The notes below the pieces were generated by a model that made no database searches, was not told the DNA's origin, and worked only from the letters and a program-made list of their open reading frames with translations. A DNA stretch of 64,000 bases from Mucilaginibacter terrigena (GTDB taxonomy: Bacteria > Bacteroidota > Bacteroidia > Sphingobacteriales > Sphingobacteriaceae), in NCBI RefSeq assembly GCF_004168255.1, contig NZ_SEWG01000002.1, forward strand, positions 730,484 through 794,483, given 5' to 3'. The translations under genes and the position numbers were made by a program. The first letter of the stretch is position 1, and each line of letters starts with the position of its first letter. This document shows positions 61,563 to 64,000 of the stretch, piece after piece.

Positions 61563-62396
61563 ATGAAAAAGATCATTACCCTGCTATTGCTCGTGCTTTC
61601 GGCGCAGGCAATGGCTCAAAACAATCCTATTACAGCAATCAATATTTCGTTACCGGCCAACCCCGATGCCAATACAGCCAACTGGGGTACGGGTACTTCA
61701 CTTTTAAATATCAAAGCATCTGTTAACGGGCGATTAGACGCTCTGGTGCAGGAAAGTAAAATATTGGTCACGATAAAAAAAGGGGGCAATAAAGTATGCG
61801 GCTCTTATGCTTCAAATTCGGCGCCTTCGGCAGGTTTTAAAGTTGCAACCCAGGTTTGGGACGGCGCTGACGCGGTTGCCTTATTAGGGGAAGGCTGTAC
61901 TTTGCCTCCCGGCGACTATGAGCTGTCGGTACAGTTTTTTAGTGTGAGGGGCGGGGTGGGCGTTCCGTTAAGCCAGGAAACAACAAAGGCTTTTTCCATA
62001 AAAGGGAATGAACAGCAAACATTCCGGGACAAAACAAACGTACAGATGAAAGAATCGGCAGTATTGTCACTCGGGGTTGTTTCACCGGCAAATGGGGCCA
62101 CTATCTCTGCAGAAATGCAGCCCCGGTTTACATGGACACCGGTAATACCCAGGCCAACAGAACCGGTAGCTTATAAAATTAAGATAGTAGAGATCGTGGG
62201 CGATCAATCGCCAGAGCAGGCCATACATACCAATAAGCCCATCTTTGAAAAAGATTCGCTTGCAAGCAGCGCTTTTCAATACCCATTGAACGGGCCGGTA
62301 CTTATTCCCGGCAAAAAATACGGATGGGCGATAGAAGCAAATAAAAAGTTAGGTGCCATATCGGTTTTCACCACACAAAAAACAACTAAGCGATAA
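61563..62396 (+). CDS. Exported protein with Ig-like domains, function unknown
   Basis: A 277-residue exported protein with signal MKKIITLLLLVLSAQAMAQ. The N-terminal half (LPANPDANTANWGTGTSLLNI, then LPPGDYELSVQFF) and the C-terminal half (GATISAEMQPRFTWTPVIPR, then LIPGKKYGWAIEA) each look like an Ig/FN3-type sandwich similar to the extracellular TANFOR-type repeat proteins of Bacteroidota. There is no sorting domain and no enzyme motif. It is monocistronic, with a strong terminator after it. Confidence 0.68.
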   Translation: MKKIITLLLLVLSAQAMAQNNPITAINISLPANPDANTANWGTGTSLLNIKASVNGRLDALVQESKILVTIKKGGNKVCGSYASNSAPSAGFKVATQVWDGADAVALLGEGCTLPPGDYELSVQFFSVRGGVGVPLSQETTKAFSIKGNEQQTFRDKTNVQMKESAVLSLGVVSPANGATISAEMQPRFTWTPVIPRPTEPVAYKIKIVEIVGDQSPEQAIHTNKPIFEKDSLASSAFQYPLNGPVLIPGKKYGWAIEANKKLGAISVFTTQKTTKR

Positions 62397-62413
62397 CTTA
62401 AATTAGGCGCATA

Positions 62414-62446
62414 AAGGGCTTGCAACTTTTGTTGCAGGCTTTTTTT
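62414..62446 (+). terminator. Strong Rho-independent terminator
   Basis: AAGGGCTTGCAAC, loop TTTT, GTTGCAGGCTTTT, then more T. The stem is 13 bp with three G-U pairs. It ends the transcript of the exported Ig-like protein gene. Confidence 0.88.
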
Positions 62447-62498
62447 ATGGCAAAGCTTACCCTGTATTCGGCATGTTGCCAATTTTATAAACGCTTTT

Positions 62499-62529
62499 TT
62501 GTAGCCAATAGTTAAAATATTTAGATTTG
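62499..62529 (+). promoter_or_regulatory. Bacteroidota-type promoter overlapping the start of the last gene
   Basis: TTG at 62499-62501 (inside TTTTTTG), a 20-bp spacer, TAGATTTG at 62522-62529. Predicted transcription start is about 62536, which coincides with the first usable ATG. Confidence 0.6.
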
Positions 62530-62535
62530 GGTTTT

Positions 62536-63504
62536 ATGAGTAAAGGTAACCCCGAAACCCCCAAAAGAACCGGCGGCAGGCAGGCCGCCAGGCCTAAGCC
62601 CAATAATAAGGCCAGGGGTACACGCGCAAAAGCCGGTGTTGCTGCTGATGCAGAAACACCCGACCCTGCACAACAGGCCATTGCCGAAACTACACAGCGG
62701 GTACCCGTTACCGGCCTTGCCGGTGCTCAAAACACATCCCCCAAAACTACAATGGAAGTACATCATCATTCTCAATCAGAACATACACCCAAGTCGTGGA
62801 AGGGCTACCTGCTGGAGGGCTTTATGATATTTATTGCCGTTACCATGGGGTTCATAGCCGAAAGTATTAGAGAGAACATCACCAACCGCGAGCATGTAAG
62901 GCATCTGACATCGCAGCTGGTACAAGACCTAAAAACCGATATAGCCCAATTGGATGAGATATATAAGCAGGAAACGCTGATAGTTAAGGAAAATGATTCG
63001 TTATTTGATCTTTTACAGATACCGCTTGAAAAAGCAGATACAAAAAAGATCCAGCAGTTGATCGCCGGCTCGCACACCATGTACCCGTTTCGCCCGTCAG
63101 GAGGGGCTATGGAGGCCATTAAAAAAGAGTTGCAGCTTAAGCAGTTCAGCAATTCGGAGATCATAAACCATATAGCGGGTTACGAATTTCATATCAAGCT
63201 GTTACAAACAGAACAGGATATTAATCTGCAATACCAGCACAGCTACCTCGATCCATTTTTAACCCGGCATTTTACACCGGTTAACTTGCGTGCAGCCTTT
63301 AACCAAAAACCTATACCGGATGGGCAAATGCGCGACCTGAACCAGGCAGATGTTACCCAGCTGGCCGCGGATATTGCGCTGATAAGAGTAGTTAGCAACC
63401 AATTAGTGATAAAAAACCGGAAAGTTAAAGAAGACGCTGTAAAACTACTTGAATATGTTGTTAAACAATATGACGTTGAAGCCGGCGAGGAACATAATGG
63501 TTAA
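62536..63504 (+). CDS. Membrane-anchored protein of unknown function with basic N-terminal extension
   Basis: A 322-residue protein. Residues 1-72 are a basic, Gly/Pro/Ala-rich disordered stretch (NKARGTRAKAGVAADAET). From M73 the sequence (MEVHHHSQSEHTPKSWKGYL) looks like the usual start of a membrane-protein family common in Sphingobacteriaceae (recalled). One membrane helix follows (LLEGFMIFIAVTMGFIAESIRE), then a helical soluble domain. The promoter predicts a transcript beginning at about 62536. Either translation is leaderless there, or it starts at the ATG at 62752 after a 216-nt leader. The open frame without stops favours real coding of the extension. Confidence 0.68.
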   Translation: MSKGNPETPKRTGGRQAARPKPNNKARGTRAKAGVAADAETPDPAQQAIAETTQRVPVTGLAGAQNTSPKTTMEVHHHSQSEHTPKSWKGYLLEGFMIFIAVTMGFIAESIRENITNREHVRHLTSQLVQDLKTDIAQLDEIYKQETLIVKENDSLFDLLQIPLEKADTKKIQQLIAGSHTMYPFRPSGGAMEAIKKELQLKQFSNSEIINHIAGYEFHIKLLQTEQDINLQYQHSYLDPFLTRHFTPVNLRAAFNQKPIPDGQMRDLNQADVTQLAADIALIRVVSNQLVIKNRKVKEDAVKLLEYVVKQYDVEAGEEHNG

Positions 63505-63544
63505 CGCGTTTCTTGACTTTCGACTTAAGGCTTCTTACTAAAAT

Positions 63545-63605
63545 GTGACCTTGGAGAGGCTCGAACTCCCGACCCTCCCGATTTGGATCAATGCTCTACC
63601 AAAGC
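63545..63605 (-). pseudogene. tRNA-Trp-like remnant, unit 1 (most degenerate)
   Basis: Anticodon arm reads TTGA TCCAAA TCGGG, so the stem is broken by a deletion and substitutions. T-arm intact (GGGAG TTCGAGC CTCTC). Confidence 0.65.
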
Positions 63606-63619
63606 GTTAAAACTTAAAA

Positions 63620-63645
63620 AGCCTCAAGACTTTCGACTTAAGGCT
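63620..63645 (-). terminator. Array terminator between units 1 and 2
   Basis: Minus strand: AGCCTTAAG, loop TCGAAAGT, CTTGAGGCT, then TTTTTAAG. 9-bp stem with one U-G pair. It ends transcripts coming from unit 2. Confidence 0.75.
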
Positions 63646-63657
63646 TCTTACTAAAAT

Positions 63658-63720
63658 GTGACCTGGGAAAGGTTCGAACTCCCGACCCTCCCGATTTGGA
63701 TCGGGATGCTCTACCAAAAG
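63658..63720 (-). pseudogene. tRNA-Trp-like remnant, unit 2
   Basis: Anticodon arm CCCGATCCAAATCGGG is well paired with a 6-nt loop TCCAAA. T-arm GGGAG TTCGAAC CTTTC keeps pairing with G-U pairs. Confidence 0.7.
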
Positions 63721-63735
63721 CATTAAAACTTAAAA

Positions 63736-63761
63736 AGCCTTAAGGCTTTCGACTTAAGGCT
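63736..63761 (-). terminator. Array terminator between units 2 and 3
   Basis: Perfect 9-bp stem AGCCTTAAG/CTTAAGGCT, followed on the minus strand by TTTTTA. Confidence 0.75.
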
Positions 63762-63773
63762 CTCAACTTGAAT

Positions 63774-63838
63774 GTGACCTGGGAGAGGCCCGAACTCCCG
63801 ACCCTCCCGATTTGGATCGGGATGCTCTACCAAAAGCG
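63774..63838 (-). pseudogene. tRNA-Trp-like remnant, unit 3
   Basis: Same as unit 2 except that the T-loop reads TTCGGGC, losing the conserved adenine. Confidence 0.7.
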
Positions 63839-63851
63839 TTAAAACTTAAAA

Positions 63852-63877
63852 AGCCTCAAGACTTTCGACTTAAGGCT
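63852..63877 (-). terminator. Array terminator between units 3 and 4
   Basis: Same as the first array terminator, with one U-G pair on the minus strand. Confidence 0.75.
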
Positions 63878-63889
63878 CTCAACTTGAAT

Positions 63890-63954
63890 GTGACCTGGGA
63901 GAGGCTCGAACTCCCGACCCTCCCGATTTGGATCGGGATGCTCTACCAAAAGCG
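63890..63954 (-). pseudogene. tRNA-Trp-like remnant, unit 4
   Basis: Anticodon arm CCCGATCCAAATCGGG and T-arm GGGAG TTCGAGC CTCTC both intact; the 5' acceptor half is absent as in the other units. Confidence 0.7.
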
Positions 63955-63967
63955 TTAAAACTTAAAA

Positions 63968-63993
63968 AGCCTCAAGACTTTCGACTTAAGGCT
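63968..63993 (-). terminator. Array terminator after unit 4 on the plus map
   Basis: Same hairpin as the others. On the minus strand it would end transcripts from a fifth unit lying beyond the window. Confidence 0.72.
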
Positions 63994-64000
63994 CTCAACT

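Larger units (their letters stand above)
63519..64000 (-). repeat. Tandem array of tRNA-Trp-like remnants with terminators
   Basis: Units repeat every 113-116 bp (GTGACC at 63545, 63658, 63774 and 63890) and continue past the window end. On the minus strand each unit reads D-loop 3' side (TTTGGTAGAGC), anticodon arm with TCCAAA, variable region, T-arm with TTCGA-like loop, acceptor 3' side AGGTCACA, then a Rho-independent terminator and a short linker. The 5' acceptor and D-stem are missing. Confidence 0.85.

Noticed and set aside
63545..63954. Functional tRNA genes
   Set aside because: The 5' acceptor strand and D-stem are missing in every unit, and the anticodon loop is one base short.
63545..64000. 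CRISPR array
   Set aside because: Units are 113-116 bp and similar along their whole length. There are no unique spacers and no cas genes.

Overview
The window looks like chromosomal DNA of a soil or plant-associated member of the Bacteroidota, most likely Sphingobacteriaceae and Mucilaginibacter-like (inference from gene content; no search was run). The signs are two SusC/SusD glycan-utilisation loci, an ECF sigma/FecR/STN-domain receptor set, type IX secretion features (a gliding-type C-terminal sorting domain and a PorP/SprF protein), and several promoters with the Bacteroidota -7 box TAnnTTTG.

Layout. (1) 0.25-20.3 kb: a fucose-centred polysaccharide utilisation locus. An AraC regulator is divergent from an SDR dehydrogenase, an L-fuconate dehydratase and a sodium:solute symporter. 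These are followed by SusC, SusD, two surface lipoproteins with DUF4959/DUF4998/DUF5000-like domains, an SGNH esterase, a GH95 fucosidase, a GH36/GH27-like enzyme and a PD40 propeller protein. Together they can bind, deglycosylate, import and oxidatively degrade a fucosylated glycan. (2) 20.5-24.5 kb: a repetitive coiled coil ending in a kinase dimerisation helix without an ATPase domain, a small histone-like protein, and a minus-strand operon of lipoprotein, membrane protein, NarL-type kinase and response regulator. (3) 24.6-35.5 kb: a surface/secretion block with a tail-collar protein, a formyltransferase-like protein, a 2616-residue repeat adhesin and PorP/SprF. The first and last genes share an upstream element with identical spacing. 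(4) 35.6-41.8 kb: a tight five-gene operon holding an unknown protein, a DyP peroxidase, a ferritin-like protein with a cysteine-rich C-terminal tail, a DUF692 (MNIO) enzyme and its DUF2063/BufC-like partner. This is the best candidate for an undescribed system: the MNIO substrate seems to be fused to a di-iron-type protein instead of being a small peptide.

(5) 41.8-47.1 kb, minus strand: an MFS transporter, a secreted Hint-domain protein that has lost the C-terminal cleavage residues, and a Tat-exported aminotransferase/amine oxidase pair. (6) 47.1-47.6 kb: a cluster of GGCTCCnnnGGAGCC-type hairpins with two 53-bp repeats and a displaced copy of a sigma-factor gene end. (7) 47.6-57.7 kb: a second utilisation locus with ECF sigma factor, FecR anti-sigma, STN-type SusC, SusD, an active GH18, a catalytically dead GH18 homologue and a GH16. 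(8) 57.7-63.5 kb: an orphan terminator with a small ORF, a DUF885 peptidase, a small membrane protein with an MBOAT/wax-synthase-like acyltransferase, a MazG-like pyrophosphohydrolase and two uncharacterised exported or membrane proteins. (9) 63.5-64.0 kb: a tandem array, running off the window, of 5'-truncated tRNA-Trp-like units, most followed on the minus strand by an intact Rho-independent terminator.

No rRNA, complete tRNA, insertion sequence or CRISPR array was seen. Bases 1-253 hold no feature I could support.
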